A DNA stretch of 64,000 nt from Microcoleus sp036704825. Lineage in GTDB: Bacteria; Cyanobacteriota; Cyanobacteriia; Cyanobacteriales; Microcoleaceae. The DNA lies in the NCBI GenBank assembly GCA_036704825.1, contig JAUBSN010000038.1:1-64000 (forward strand), in the 5' to 3' direction. Under the pieces are notes generated by a model. The model was not told the DNA's origin. It did not search any database and was given only the letters and a program-made list of their open reading frames with translations. The number at the start of each line of letters is the position of its first letter. Position 1 is the stretch's first letter. The translations under genes and the position numbers were made by a program. This document shows, piece by piece, positions 1 through 8,726 of this stretch.

Positions 1-186
1 CGCTTAAATCATAGAAAAAATTAGTAGTTGCTTCCATAGCAGTTTTTGGGGAAGTCGTTGGTTTAAAAAATGTAAAATCATATCATTTATTGGGAAAATT
101 ACCAAATCGGGATGCTCCCCACGCACATCTGGTGTGAGGAGCAAATTTATGCTATGTTCGACTGCAAAGTTGACCGCAGGCTGAAT

Positions 187-877
187 ATGCTCACTTTTCC
201 TGGCGTTGAAGTCACAGAGCTCATCTACGAAAGCGCAAACTCCCTGGTTTACCGAGCATTCCGACAGCCCGACAGTCTCCCCGTCGTCCTCAAAATCCTC
301 AAAGAAAATTATCCCACACCCCAAGAACTCGCCCGCTATCGCACAGAGTATAAAATTACACAATCTCTGAATCTGAGCGGCTGTATAAAAGCCTATGAGT
401 TGCAGTCATATCAAAACACGCTGGTGATGTTTGTCGAGGATTTTGGTGGCGAATCCTTGAAAATTTGGATGCAGCAGCAAAAATTTAGTATTGCAGAATT
501 CTTGCGAATTGCGATCGCCACCACAGAAAGTTTACAACAAATTCACAGCGCCCACATCATTCACAAAGACATTAACCCTTCAAATATTGTCTTCAATCGG
601 GAGCATCTCAATGAAAGCAGCCCTCCGCTTGAAATTGGAGCTAAGAGTCAGGAGTCAGGAGTCAGGAGGAAAGAGTCAGAAGGAAGAAGGAAAAAGTCAG
701 AAGGCAGGAGCCAGAATAAGTGTTTTTACAAATATGAGATGCTCCCGTATCTGTTTTAGTAATGGCTTTGGTTTATTGGGAATGAGAGAACGCGCCGATC
801 GCATTAACGCGCAGCTAACTGTAAACAGCCACCCCGGAAACGGCACAGAAGTTATAGTTTCAGTTAATCGCCAGTAA
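187..877 (+). pseudogene. Collapsed Ser/Thr kinase - histidine kinase hybrid
   Basis: The first part (187 to about 610) reads as the N-terminal lobe of a protein kinase: a degraded glycine-rich region, VVLKILK carrying the probable ATP lysine, and HIIHKDINPSNIVF as the catalytic loop. The frame then enters GA-rich repeat DNA and stops at 759. In another frame, 758-877 encodes the end of a histidine kinase ATPase domain (GFGLLGMRERADRI, then NGTEVIV, the G2-box region). Cyanobacteria commonly carry giant kinase-AAA-GAF-histidine kinase proteins of well over 1,500 residues. Inference: the middle was deleted and replaced by about 80 bp of low-complexity repeat plus a frame change. The response regulator that follows is the likely former partner. 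The start at 187 (MLTFPGVEV) matches the usual N-terminus of that family. Confidence 0.8.
640..717. repeat. GA-rich low-complexity repeat (deletion scar)
   Basis: Runs of AGTCAGGAGTCAGGAG followed by AGAAGGAAGAAGGAAAAAG-like units. Related purine-rich tracts occur at 30888-30935 and 60308-60367. It lies exactly between the kinase and histidine-kinase remnants. Confidence 0.75.
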
Positions 878-958
878 AGTAAGGTACACATTTCGCACCA
901 TACATAGTAAGTTTGTAGTAAAAAATTCACTTTTTTTTGATAAAATTAACAGGGAAAC

Positions 959-1591
959 ATGATTAACCAATCAAATATTATTCGCGTTTTAATTGCCGAC
1001 GATCATTATATTGTGCGGCAAGGTTTAGTGGCGCTGCTGAATCATGAATCAGATGTGAAAGTTGTGGCGCAAGCAAGCAACGGCGAAGAAGCTATTACAA
1101 TGTTCCGCGAATATCAGCCCGATGTAACGCTGATGGATTGGCGGATGCCGGTGATGGATGGAGTCGCGGCTATTGCTGCAATTTGTGAGGAGTTTCCCAG
1201 CGCCCGGATTGTGATGCTAACGACTTATGACGGCGATGAAAACATCTATCGCGGATTGCAAGCGGGTGCTAAGGGCTACCTGCTCAAGGATGCGGCACCA
1301 GAGGAGCTTTTAGCAGCAATTCGGGCTGTTTTTGAGGGTAAAAAGTACATTCCGCTGGCAGTGGGCGTTAAGTTAGCCGATCGCCTGAGTGGGCCTGAAT
1401 TGAGCGATCGCGAATTAGAAGTCCTCCGCCTCATAGTCGCTGGTAAAAGCAACAGCGAGATTAGTGAAGTTCTGCACATCAGCGAAAGTACCGTCAAGTT
1501 TCACATCAACAATATTTTGAGCAAAATGGGAGTTAGCGATCGCACGCAGGCCGCTATTTCCGCATTAAAACGCGGGATTGTCAGCCTGTAG
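959..1591 (+). CDS. NarL/FixJ-family response regulator
   Basis: A complete 210-aa two-component regulator. The N-terminal receiver domain (about 8-125) shows the acidic pair D14/D15, the phospho-acceptor D60 in TLMDWRMPVMDG, the switch threonines in MLTTYDG and K109 in GYLLKDA. A LuxR/GerE helix-turn-helix covers about 145-205 (LSDRELEVLRLIVAGKSNSEI, then STVKFHINNILSKMGV). It acts in the cytoplasm as a phosphorylation-dependent DNA-binding protein. It begins 81 bp after a collapsed kinase gene, so it is probably an orphan that lost its cognate sensor. The target genes cannot be told from the sequence. Confidence 0.95.
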   Translation: MINQSNIIRVLIADDHYIVRQGLVALLNHESDVKVVAQASNGEEAITMFREYQPDVTLMDWRMPVMDGVAAIAAICEEFPSARIVMLTTYDGDENIYRGLQAGAKGYLLKDAAPEELLAAIRAVFEGKKYIPLAVGVKLADRLSGPELSDRELEVLRLIVAGKSNSEISEVLHISESTVKFHINNILSKMGVSDRTQAAISALKRGIVSL

Positions 1592-1732
1592 TTTAATTGT
1601 CAGTATTTTTTTACTGATAAATATGACTATTATGACGGCAAATAATGATAAATAAGACCTTAAGTTTTATGTAAAAACTTTTTAGTAAGGCTAAGCTGGA
1701 GCTCCTAGGACAAATTAGCCCTGCTCAAAAAA

Positions 1733-3895
1733 ATGCTTTATTCATTTTTGTCCGAATCTCAAGTCAAAGTCCGCGTTTTCAAACAGTTTGCAGCCGCTGT
1801 TTCGGCGTCTTTAGCACTTAGTGCAACAACCAGTTTAAAACCCTCGCCGGTATTAGCAGCTAGCAATATCCCCCCCGCAACTCAAACCTCGACTCAGTTA
1901 GTCGCAAAATCAGATTCTAGCTTGCAGCTAGGGCAGTTACGCAGCAGTGTTCCCGTGCAGACAATGCAGCTCGATCCGGGCGGATTTATCCCGATCGCGA
2001 TCGGCGGTATGATAATTATTCTGGTGCTGCCACTATTTTTTGGCGGATTGGTAGTAATTGGCGATCGGGAAGTTGGCATTGTCAGTAAAAAGTTTAGCTT
2101 CGGCGGCAAGTCTTTACCGCCGGGAGACTTAATTGCCTTAAACGGAGAAGCTGGATATCAAGCTGATACTTTGCCCCCCGGTTGGCACTGGGGTTATTGG
2201 CCTTTGCAGTACAACGTTCGCAAAGAGTCTCTGACTGTAGTTCCCCAAGGTGAAATTGCTTTAATTATCGCCGCCGCCGGCGAGTCGATTCCGCCACAGC
2301 GCATCCTAGGCAAAATCACAGAATGCGACAATTTTCAAGATGCTCGCAAATTCCTCAAAGGCGGCGGAGAAAAAGGTCGCCAACTCGGCATCCTGACGGG
2401 GGGCAGCTATCGGATAAATACGGCATTATTTACGGTAATTACAGCAGCTAATGCTCCCAAACACGGGATGACAGCGGAACAGTTGAAACTCTACAAAATT
2501 GCTCCAGATAAAGTGGGAGTCGTGACAACTTATGACGGCGTTCCGATCCAAGAGGGCGAAATTGCCGGCCCGATTATCCCGAATCACGACAACTTCCAAA
2601 ACGCTCAGAAATTTATCAGCGGCGGCGGGCGGCGCGGCTTGCAAGAGCAGGTTTTGCTTTCGGGTTCTTGGAATTTAAACCCTTGGTTTGTCGGGGTGGA
2701 ACAAGTGCCGATGACGGAAATCCCGATCGGCTATGTCGGCGCGGTTATTTCCTATGTCGGCAAAACCTCGGAAGATGTGAGCGGCGCTGCTTTCACTCAC
2801 GGAAATTTAGTAAATGTGGGCAATAAAGGGGTGTGGGTGACTCCTCTTTATCCGGGGAAACATCCGCTGAATACGCGCATTTTAAAAGTAGAGTTAGTGC
2901 CGACTACTAATATAGTATTGAATTGGTCTGGAAAAACAGAACGGCACAGTTACGATTCTAAACTTTCGTCTTTAACCGTGCGTTCTCAAGACGGCTTTGC
3001 CTTTGATTTAGAAGTAGCTCAGATTATTCACGTCGGAGCTTTGGATGCTCCGAAAGTCATCTCCCGCGTCGGTTCGATGCAGAATTTAGTAGACCACGTT
3101 TTGCAGCCGACAATTGGGAATTATTTCCGCAATTCTGCTCAAGCTTATTCTGTATTAGATTTTCTATCGGCAAGAAGCGGCAGGCAAGCGGAAGCCGCCG
3201 AGTATATCAAAGCAGCTTTGCGTACCTACGACGTGCAGGCAATTGATACTTTAATCGGGGATATTTTGCCGCCTGCAGAGTTGATGCAAACTCAAACAGA
3301 TCGCAAAATTGCTGAGGAACAGTGCAAGACTTATGAGGTGCAGCAATTAGCACAAACTCAGCGGCAACAATTGGTGCGGGAAACGGCGCTGGCCGAGATT
3401 CAACAAGAGATGGTAAAATCCGAACAAGGCGTGAAGATTTCTGAGTTGAAAGCGAATTCTCAGGTGAAACAAGCTCAAGGCGAAGCTGAGTCGATTCGGG
3501 TGAAGGGAAATGCTCAAGCTGAAGCTTATCGCGCGGGTGTTGTGGCTTTGGGAGGTTCCGGTTATACGGCTTTGCAGTTAATGCAAATTATAGGCGATCG
3601 CAACGTGCGAGTTGTACCGGATGTTGCGGTAACAGGCAACGGTAGCGGTGGCGGTTTGGTTGACGGTTTGCTGGGAATGATGATGTGGAATCAAACGGGC
3701 AAAAATGGAGAAAATGGAGGAGAATTACCTGTAGTTAAGTTACCGAAATCGGAACCTGCGGCTAAGTTATCAGCAGCCGAGGTAAATTCTGTTAAGCCGC
3801 CGACATCTCGCGCTAATTCCCCTGTTGCGAATTCTGAGGCTGATATTGATTCGCTGTTTGATGAATTGCCGTTTGACGATCGATCTTTTAGTTAG
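1733..3895 (+). CDS. SPFH/Band 7 (flotillin-like) membrane protein with duplicated module
   Basis: A 720-aa protein. An N-terminal hydrophobic stretch (about 17-43) looks like a signal or anchor, and a strong membrane helix lies at about 84-109. A Band 7/SPFH region follows at about 110-520, then a long charged heptad-like segment rich in Q, E and K (about 525-600) typical of flotillin stalks, and a Pro/Ser tail. Residues 192-240 and 277-325 are similar to each other (CDNFQDARKFLKGGG and HDNFQNAQKFISGGG), an internal duplication inside the SPFH region. Flotillin-type proteins organise membrane microdomains as oligomers; that role here is inferred from the family. It stands alone and is followed by a clear terminator hairpin. 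Confidence 0.85.
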   Translation: MLYSFLSESQVKVRVFKQFAAAVSASLALSATTSLKPSPVLAASNIPPATQTSTQLVAKSDSSLQLGQLRSSVPVQTMQLDPGGFIPIAIGGMIIILVLPLFFGGLVVIGDREVGIVSKKFSFGGKSLPPGDLIALNGEAGYQADTLPPGWHWGYWPLQYNVRKESLTVVPQGEIALIIAAAGESIPPQRILGKITECDNFQDARKFLKGGGEKGRQLGILTGGSYRINTALFTVITAANAPKHGMTAEQLKLYKIAPDKVGVVTTYDGVPIQEGEIAGPIIPNHDNFQNAQKFISGGGRRGLQEQVLLSGSWNLNPWFVGVEQVPMTEIPIGYVGAVISYVGKTSEDVSGAAFTHGNLVNVGNKGVWVTPLYPGKHPLNTRILKVELVPTTNIVLNWSGKTERHSYDSKLSSLTVRSQDGFAFDLEVAQIIHVGALDAPKVISRVGSMQNLVDHVLQPTIGNYFRNSAQAYSVLDFLSARSGRQAEAAEYIKAALRTYDVQAIDTLIGDILPPAELMQTQTDRKIAEEQCKTYEVQQLAQTQRQQLVRETALAEIQQEMVKSEQGVKISELKANSQVKQAQGEAESIRVKGNAQAEAYRAGVVALGGSGYTALQLMQIIGDRNVRVVPDVAVTGNGSGGGLVDGLLGMMMWNQTGKNGENGGELPVVKLPKSEPAAKLSAAEVNSVKPPTSRANSPVANSEADIDSLFDELPFDDRSFS

Positions 3896-3925
3896 GCTGT
3901 GCCGTTTGTACGATAGAATACTCAT

Positions 3926-3956
3926 ATACCCTGACTTCTTTAATAAGTCAGGGTAT
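3926..3956 (+). terminator. Hairpin terminator after the SPFH gene
   Basis: A perfect 12-bp inverted repeat ATACCCTGACTT / AAGTCAGGGTAT around a 7-base loop, 30 bp after the SPFH stop codon. There is no strong U-run, so it may be a bidirectional terminator for the convergent genes on both sides. Confidence 0.65.
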
Positions 3957-3991
3957 CTAATTATCTCTATGGATGCTGACAAGGATTATTG

Positions 3992-4355
3992 CTAGTCCAT
4001 ATACTTTCCCAGAAACTCTTGCTGAGCGATCATGTCTTCTGCTGACTTTGTAGAAATTAACCTCAAAAATCCTCGCAATTGTTCCCCAATAGAATAACTT
4101 TGTCTGCCCATTACAATTCCTGAATGTTCCTGGCCTTGTTCCATATAAATTTTATGCAAGCGACAAAAGTCTCCCACATTCAAAGTATAGATAACTCGCC
4201 CTTGGGCAGTTGCCCATATTAATTGCTCTTCATCAGTGCAACGCCTGATTATTAGCTTCAGCAGTGGTAGCTACATCAATACCTGCACTTCGGAGCGCTT
4301 TGACTAGGGAGCGTTCGAGAATATCCTCATCTAAATATAAACGAATTTGGCTCAA
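3992..4355 (-). pseudogene. DUF5615-type PIN-like toxin, frameshifted
   Basis: Reading from a TTG codon at 4355, preceded by a GGGGAG ribosome-binding site, gives LSQIRLYLDEDILERSLVKA, the usual start of DUF5615 (Mut7-C/PIN-like) proteins with the catalytic acidic pair in YLDED. The frame stops near 4235. The family's remaining sequence (TDEEQLIWATAQGRVIYTL, then NVGDFCRLH and SGIVMGRQSYSIGEQLRG) continues in another frame to 3992. One extra base at about 4236-4240 explains this. It is the toxin half of a DUF433-DUF5615 pair, inactivated unless the shift is a sequencing error or is bypassed by recoding. Confidence 0.75.
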
Positions 4356-4357
4356 GA

Positions 4358-4644
4358 TTAACTCCCCGCTTTATGTTCATTGGCTAAGCGATCGCACTCA
4401 GCGTCTTCAGCCGCAATATCGGTATCTATCTGTTCTTTATTAGCGTAGTAGTAAGCTAGTGCTGCATGAACTTGTGCTAAATTTAAGTGGGGAATTTCTG
4501 CAATAATTTCTTCTGGTTTCATCCCCATTTTGTACCAAACGGCGATTCGTTGAACTGTTATTCTAGTGCCTGCGATGCGGGGCGATTTCCACAGGTTTCT
4601 GGTGTGGAAATGATGAGAGTGCCAATATCAGTTAAAGTTGGCAT
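4358..4644 (-). pseudogene. DUF433 antitoxin, frameshifted
   Basis: The reading frame starts MPTLTDIGTLIISTPETCG, a standard DUF433 N-terminus, and leaves frame at about 4581-4584, where one base appears to be missing. The rest of the family continues in the next frame: PRIAGTRITVQRIAVWYKMG, then KPEEIIAEIPHLNLAQVHAAL. DUF433 proteins carry a small helix-turn-helix and usually pair with DUF5615 toxins; here the toxin start lies 2 bp after this stop, the usual operon layout. Both partners carry one single-base lesion each. Confidence 0.75.
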
Positions 4645-4767
4645 AGGTGAATCTGGGGTTAAAAATTAGAATTAAAGTATAGCATAAATTTATTATTCTT
4701 GAATTTTGCTGACTTAGTTTATGACATATTCTGTTCCCGCAGATAACTCAACCAATCTTGCATCGAC

Positions 4768-6132
4768 TTAATTTTTTAGCGATCGCGCATAGGCTTCTAA
4801 AGTCCGATCTAGCCTTAACAATGATGAGCCAACGCCATTTTGATAAGCTTCTAAAAAACAACGTCTTTTTAAGGAGCGGATTGCATTTAATGTGATCTCT
4901 GTGTTATAATTGTCAAACATTACTTGTAAAACTTCCATCAAATTAACAGCTTTTTCTTGAATCGCTAAATATTTCACAACCTGCTGTTCTGATTCAGTTA
5001 ACCTTACCCATACCCGACTGAGTTGAGAGCCAATCTCGTTACTTAATATCAAGGAAGGATAAGCTAAAAATTCCGCGACTTTGCCAGCGAATAATTCTTC
5101 AATCATCGTGGCTGTCATTTCTAAGCATAAAGGATGACTCTGATACTTTTCAATTAAGGTGTCCCACATCTGTTCGTCTGACAGTTCTTTATCCCTTAAT
5201 ATTTCTTTAGCAGACTCTCCCAAACCTGTGAGTTTTAAACAACGGGTGAATTTATGACGAGTAGCGATCGCATCTTCTGGTTGTTCGCTAGTAATCAACA
5301 ACAAACTACTTGCATTAGACAATTGTGCAATCTGTTTAAATAAAAGATGGTATCCTTCAAATTCTGGTTTATATTGACCTGCCAATTGCCCTTGCTGAAA
5401 CAACATCTGTAAATCATCAATAATAATTAAACAGCAATGTTTGCGTAAAAACTTAAGCAATACATCGACTTGGCGATCGAGGGTATTGGGAATAATGGGG
5501 GAAATAAAGGTTGGCAATAAATCGGTTAAAAAACTATCTATAGTTGGAGAATAGCGGAGATTGCGATAAACAATATATTCAAATTTCGTTGGGATTTCTT
5601 CAATTAGTTTGATGGCTAGGGTGGTTTTGCCAATTCCGATAATGCCAGTTAAGGTAATGATGCGGGAGCAATCTTGAATTAGCCAGGTTTTTAAAGTGTT
5701 TAATTCATCACTTCGTCCGTAAAATGCGGTAATTTCTGGGGCGTTATCTATGTCTAAGTATGGTCTGTTTGCAGTTGGCTTGGATAGGGGAGAAGATTTA
5801 GGCGATTGCTTTTGTCTCGAACAAATACTTATTTTATTACGATTTACCAAATATCCAATTGAACCACTGCTAGAGATAATAACTTTTTCTAAAATATTCC
5901 GTGCATTTAATTTATTAACATCTTCCCCTAAAACATCGGATAAAGTTTGCCATAATTTCGATGCCCTATCTCGAACATGACCTTCACTTAAATGGTTGTC
6001 CGAGGCAATTTTGGCATACTTCTGACCTTGTAACGTTCCTTTAAGAATTGTTTCTTGCAGATGTTCTAGGTGTTGGCCTGAATGGGCAAACAGCAGTTCA
6101 TCAGCGAGTTTCAAGATTTCTGCAATGTCCAT
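4768..6132 (-). CDS. STAND (NB-ARC-like) ATPase with N-terminal HTH-like domain
   Basis: A 454-aa protein. Residues 1-85 form a helical domain of the kind found at the N-terminus of cyanobacterial NB-ARC and vWA-MoxR-associated (VMAP) proteins (GHVRDRASKLWQTLSDVLGE). A linker leads to the nucleotide-binding core: a YGR-x-DEL entry motif at 138-144, a Walker A loop GIIGIGKTT (163-171) and a Walker B CLIIIDD (234-240). The last 100 residues are winged-helix-like. Most relatives carry WD40 or TPR sensor repeats after this core; here the protein ends at LLRLDRTLEAYARSLKN with none. It may be a naturally short form or may have lost its sensor. STAND ATPases serve in signalling or anti-phage defence; neither role is shown here. 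Confidence 0.75.
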   Translation of the reverse strand: MDIAEILKLADELLFAHSGQHLEHLQETILKGTLQGQKYAKIASDNHLSEGHVRDRASKLWQTLSDVLGEDVNKLNARNILEKVIISSSGSIGYLVNRNKISICSRQKQSPKSSPLSKPTANRPYLDIDNAPEITAFYGRSDELNTLKTWLIQDCSRIITLTGIIGIGKTTLAIKLIEEIPTKFEYIVYRNLRYSPTIDSFLTDLLPTFISPIIPNTLDRQVDVLLKFLRKHCCLIIIDDLQMLFQQGQLAGQYKPEFEGYHLLFKQIAQLSNASSLLLITSEQPEDAIATRHKFTRCLKLTGLGESAKEILRDKELSDEQMWDTLIEKYQSHPLCLEMTATMIEELFAGKVAEFLAYPSLILSNEIGSQLSRVWVRLTESEQQVVKYLAIQEKAVNLMEVLQVMFDNYNTEITLNAIRSLKRRCFLEAYQNGVGSSLLRLDRTLEAYARSLKN

Positions 6133-6507
6133 AGATCGGTGAGATGCGTGGGGTAATTCCTATGCTATCCGATCTTTCCGACATTTTCCCGACATTTTTG
6201 GGATTTTTTGGGGAAAAGTTCCGATCTCGATCCGATTGATAAAAAGTAGGAGTAATTTTAGACTACTCATAATTAAACCAAAAATGTGCGGTATAAACCA
6301 ACCAACCAAGAGGAGCATTGTACTGCAACTGCGGGACAATTAGTAGTTTTGCCGCCTTCAGTTATCTGTAGGGGGTATGTGGGAGCTTATTGGTAAGTTG
6401 CGCTAAGTAGTGAGAAATCTGGAGCTAGGGTGTAATCGTTTTGTTTGAACTAATGCAGACAATCTTAATCTTTTAACTCAAAATTCCAATTCCAAAGAGG
6501 TTGCCTT
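6133..6507. other. Intergenic, divergent promoter region
   Basis: The 375 bp between the divergent STAND ATPase and secreted-protein genes hold A/T-rich DNA and no convincing reading frame or strong hairpin. The promoters of both genes must lie here; I could not assign -10 or -35 boxes with confidence. Confidence 0.5.
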
Positions 6508-7020
6508 ATGAGGAATAATTTTAGTACCCGGCAAGTCTTGGTAAAATCCGCCTTGATATTGTCTGTGTTGGGCAGTTCTATACTATTGACAGTGAACTTT
6601 GCTCGTGCTGACCGTTTTAGCAATGAAGTTGACACGCAAGTAGCTCAAACCGATCGATGGACTAATCAAGTCCGCGCTCAGTTGATTCAAGTGGCTGTAG
6701 CAGCTGGTTTTAGTGGAAACAGTCTAACTCATCAGCCATTTATCGGGGATTTAGGTAATGGGGGTGAGAATGATATTACCTTCAATGTAACGGCAGGCGT
6801 TAGTTACGCAATTGTAGGTGTTTGCGACAACGATTGCCGCGATATTGACTTAAAGATTTACGATGACAACGGCAATCTTATCTCTTCTGACACTCAAAGA
6901 GATTCCACTCCCATTATTAGGGTGACACCGCGTTGGAATGCTCGTTTCACCATCAGAGTGATAATGGGTAACTGTTCCAATAGTCCGTGTCGCTATGGCA
7001 TTGGATTTTTTGGCAAATAG
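6508..7020 (+). CDS. Secreted beta-sandwich protein (pre-peptidase C-terminal-like)
   Basis: A 170-aa protein. The N-terminus has a basic start and a hydrophobic core (VLVKSALILSVLGSSILLTV) ending near ARAD, a good signal peptide. The mature part (about 75-170) resembles pre-peptidase C-terminal/calx-like beta-sandwich modules: ITFNVTAGVSYAIVGVCDN, then DIDLKIYDDNGNLISSD. Four cysteines in two close pairs (VCDNDC, NCSNSPC) suggest disulfides in the periplasm or outside the cell. An AGAGG ribosome site precedes the ATG. Its function is unknown. The next gene, 90 bp on, also encodes a secreted protein. Confidence 0.7.
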   Translation: MRNNFSTRQVLVKSALILSVLGSSILLTVNFARADRFSNEVDTQVAQTDRWTNQVRAQLIQVAVAAGFSGNSLTHQPFIGDLGNGGENDITFNVTAGVSYAIVGVCDNDCRDIDLKIYDDNGNLISSDTQRDSTPIIRVTPRWNARFTIRVIMGNCSNSPCRYGIGFFGK

Positions 7021-7110
7021 GTTGGGTGCGATCGTGGATACAGGCTTTAATGGTTGGCTTTCTCTGCCTCCAGAAACTCTCGGTTTCATATTGTATTTAG
7101 GAGATTTCTA

Positions 7111-7734
7111 ATGAAGTTTATTCGTGGTTTGTCTAGCATTACTCTTGTGTCTTGCCTAAGTGTTAGCTCAGGTGCTGCTGTAGCTAAAGTGACTGAACCA
7201 GTATCCAATCCAACTTCATCTGCTCAAACTGAGTCTGTGATAATTGCAAACCCTTTGGAATTTATCCGAGATGCTGTTCAAACTATAGAGCAGGTAGATG
7301 GAGTGATAGATTCGCTAAACCAAGTTATTCGGCAAGATAACGCAGACCCCCAACAAAATCAGAAAGCTGGTGAGCAACTTCAACAGCAGCCTGTTGAGCA
7401 AGCTCCCATCCAGGTTAATGATAATAAGAACTCATACCAAAGGTTGGCAAGGAGAAGTGATGAAAGCCATGAGAAGTGGTACGACAGAATCCGACCAATT
7501 ATCAACACTATGCCTGGACAAAACTATCGTGCTTGGAAAGCGACTTTATCGCCGGAGGACAGAGAAGCATATGATGCTATCACTAAGCAAAAAAATTATG
7601 AAGCAGCGGAGATTATGAACCAGATGACACCTTCAATCTTGGAGTCGGTACTTCAAGAAGATAGTCGGGGTCAGTCTGAATACTGCCGCCAAAATCCGGG
7701 GGGTTATGTCTACGGTTCTGGTTACTGCCAGTAG
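7111..7734 (+). CDS. Secreted hypothetical protein
   Basis: The ATG at 7111 has a good ribosome site (AGGAGA) and opens a signal peptide (MKFIRGLSSITLVSCLSVSS, then GAAVAKV), so it is preferred over an in-frame codon 57 bp upstream. The 207-aa product is helical and rich in Q, N and E in the middle (about 80-125). Its C-terminal third is better ordered, with SDESHEKWYDRIRPIINTM and a final CRQNPGGYVYGSGYCQ whose cysteine pair could form a disulfide. I do not recognise the family. It is probably co-transcribed with the preceding secreted protein. Confidence 0.65.
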   Translation: MKFIRGLSSITLVSCLSVSSGAAVAKVTEPVSNPTSSAQTESVIIANPLEFIRDAVQTIEQVDGVIDSLNQVIRQDNADPQQNQKAGEQLQQQPVEQAPIQVNDNKNSYQRLARRSDESHEKWYDRIRPIINTMPGQNYRAWKATLSPEDREAYDAITKQKNYEAAEIMNQMTPSILESVLQEDSRGQSEYCRQNPGGYVYGSGYCQ

Positions 7735-7827
7735 GATTTGTGAGCACTTTGCACATTCTCAAAATTTCAACATCCAAATCCCACAGTATCTTCGTAGGTT
7801 GGGTCCAAGCATGAACCCTCCGCAACG

Positions 7828-7877
7828 CGAAAGCCCAACACTTAAGACGCGATCGAGCCAATGAATGTTGGGTTTCG
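7828..7877. repeat. Extragenic inverted repeat
   Basis: CGAAAGCCCAACA (7828-7840) faces TGTTGGGTTTCG (7866-7877) across a spacer holding CGCGATCG. The core GTTGGGTTTCGC is a common dispersed intergenic palindrome type in filamentous cyanobacteria. It may also terminate the secreted-protein operon. Confidence 0.6.
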
Positions 7878-8009
7878 CCTGATTCGATGAATGACAAACA
7901 ACAGGCTCAAATCTATAGTCCCGTAGCGGCTGCGGTTGAGCTTTGCCGATAGCGAGCTAAGTTTCAAAGGAAATAGTGAATAGTAGAATCAAGAGTAAGG
8001 TTTGTAAAT

Positions 8010-8666
8010 ATGCCTGAGTCTAGCGGTAGAAAAGTACCTCCGAGTTGGTTGGGATTCCACAGAGATGGGTTAGTTGCTGTATTGATTCTCGACAGTTTAT
8101 GGATGTTTATAGAGGTATCTGCGGCAGCATCCATTGTTGGAATTCCTGCAATTCCGTTGATAGCGTTTGTGCTTTTTGGACTAACCTCATACATTGTTTT
8201 TTCTAAGCAACGTATTTTGGGTGATAGTTATGTTGAAGCAACTTGGAGAGCTCTATTTCTTGGTGTCATTGCAGGAGTTCCGATTCCTGTTTTTTTTACA
8301 ATAGGATTTATGGTGATTGGAATAGTCAATAAAATATTGCCTAACACTAAAGGAATAGAAGTTAAATTACCCACTCTAGATCGGCAAAATTTGGGCAAAT
8401 TCATCAGTGACTTTAAGGTAGTAGAAGAGTTGCTGAAACAAGCTGTACAAGAAGTTGATGCTTCACAAGTAAGCTCTAAAGTCTCTGAAAACATAAAGTT
8501 CTTGCAGAACAGAGGGATGATTCCAGCAGATCTGGTTAAATCGCTAGATAAAATCAGGGATACCAGGAACAGTGTTGCCCACTCAACTCTAGAGATGCCT
8601 AATTTGAGTGACCAGAGACTACTGAAAAAAGTCAAGGACGAGATTGAAACGATTTTTAAGAGGTAG
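8010..8666 (+). CDS. Membrane protein with C-terminal HEPN/DUF4145-like domain
   Basis: A 218-aa protein. Residues about 18-65 and 75-105 are strongly hydrophobic and form three or four membrane helices. The C-terminal half (about 118-218) is soluble and helical and contains LDKIRDTRNSVAHSTLEMP, whose R-N-x-x-x-H pattern is the signature of HEPN RNases and of DUF4145 and abortive-infection C-terminal families. HEPN proteins often cleave RNA in toxin or defence systems, but many family members are non-catalytic. The gene stands alone with no obvious antitoxin beside it. The domain call rests on the motif and helical pattern only. Confidence 0.6.
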   Translation: MPESSGRKVPPSWLGFHRDGLVAVLILDSLWMFIEVSAAASIVGIPAIPLIAFVLFGLTSYIVFSKQRILGDSYVEATWRALFLGVIAGVPIPVFFTIGFMVIGIVNKILPNTKGIEVKLPTLDRQNLGKFISDFKVVEELLKQAVQEVDASQVSSKVSENIKFLQNRGMIPADLVKSLDKIRDTRNSVAHSTLEMPNLSDQRLLKKVKDEIETIFKR

Positions 8667-8726
8667 ACAAAGCTTTAGTCCTTACACTCGTCTTTTCATA
8701 TTATCGATATCACAGGATTAACCATC

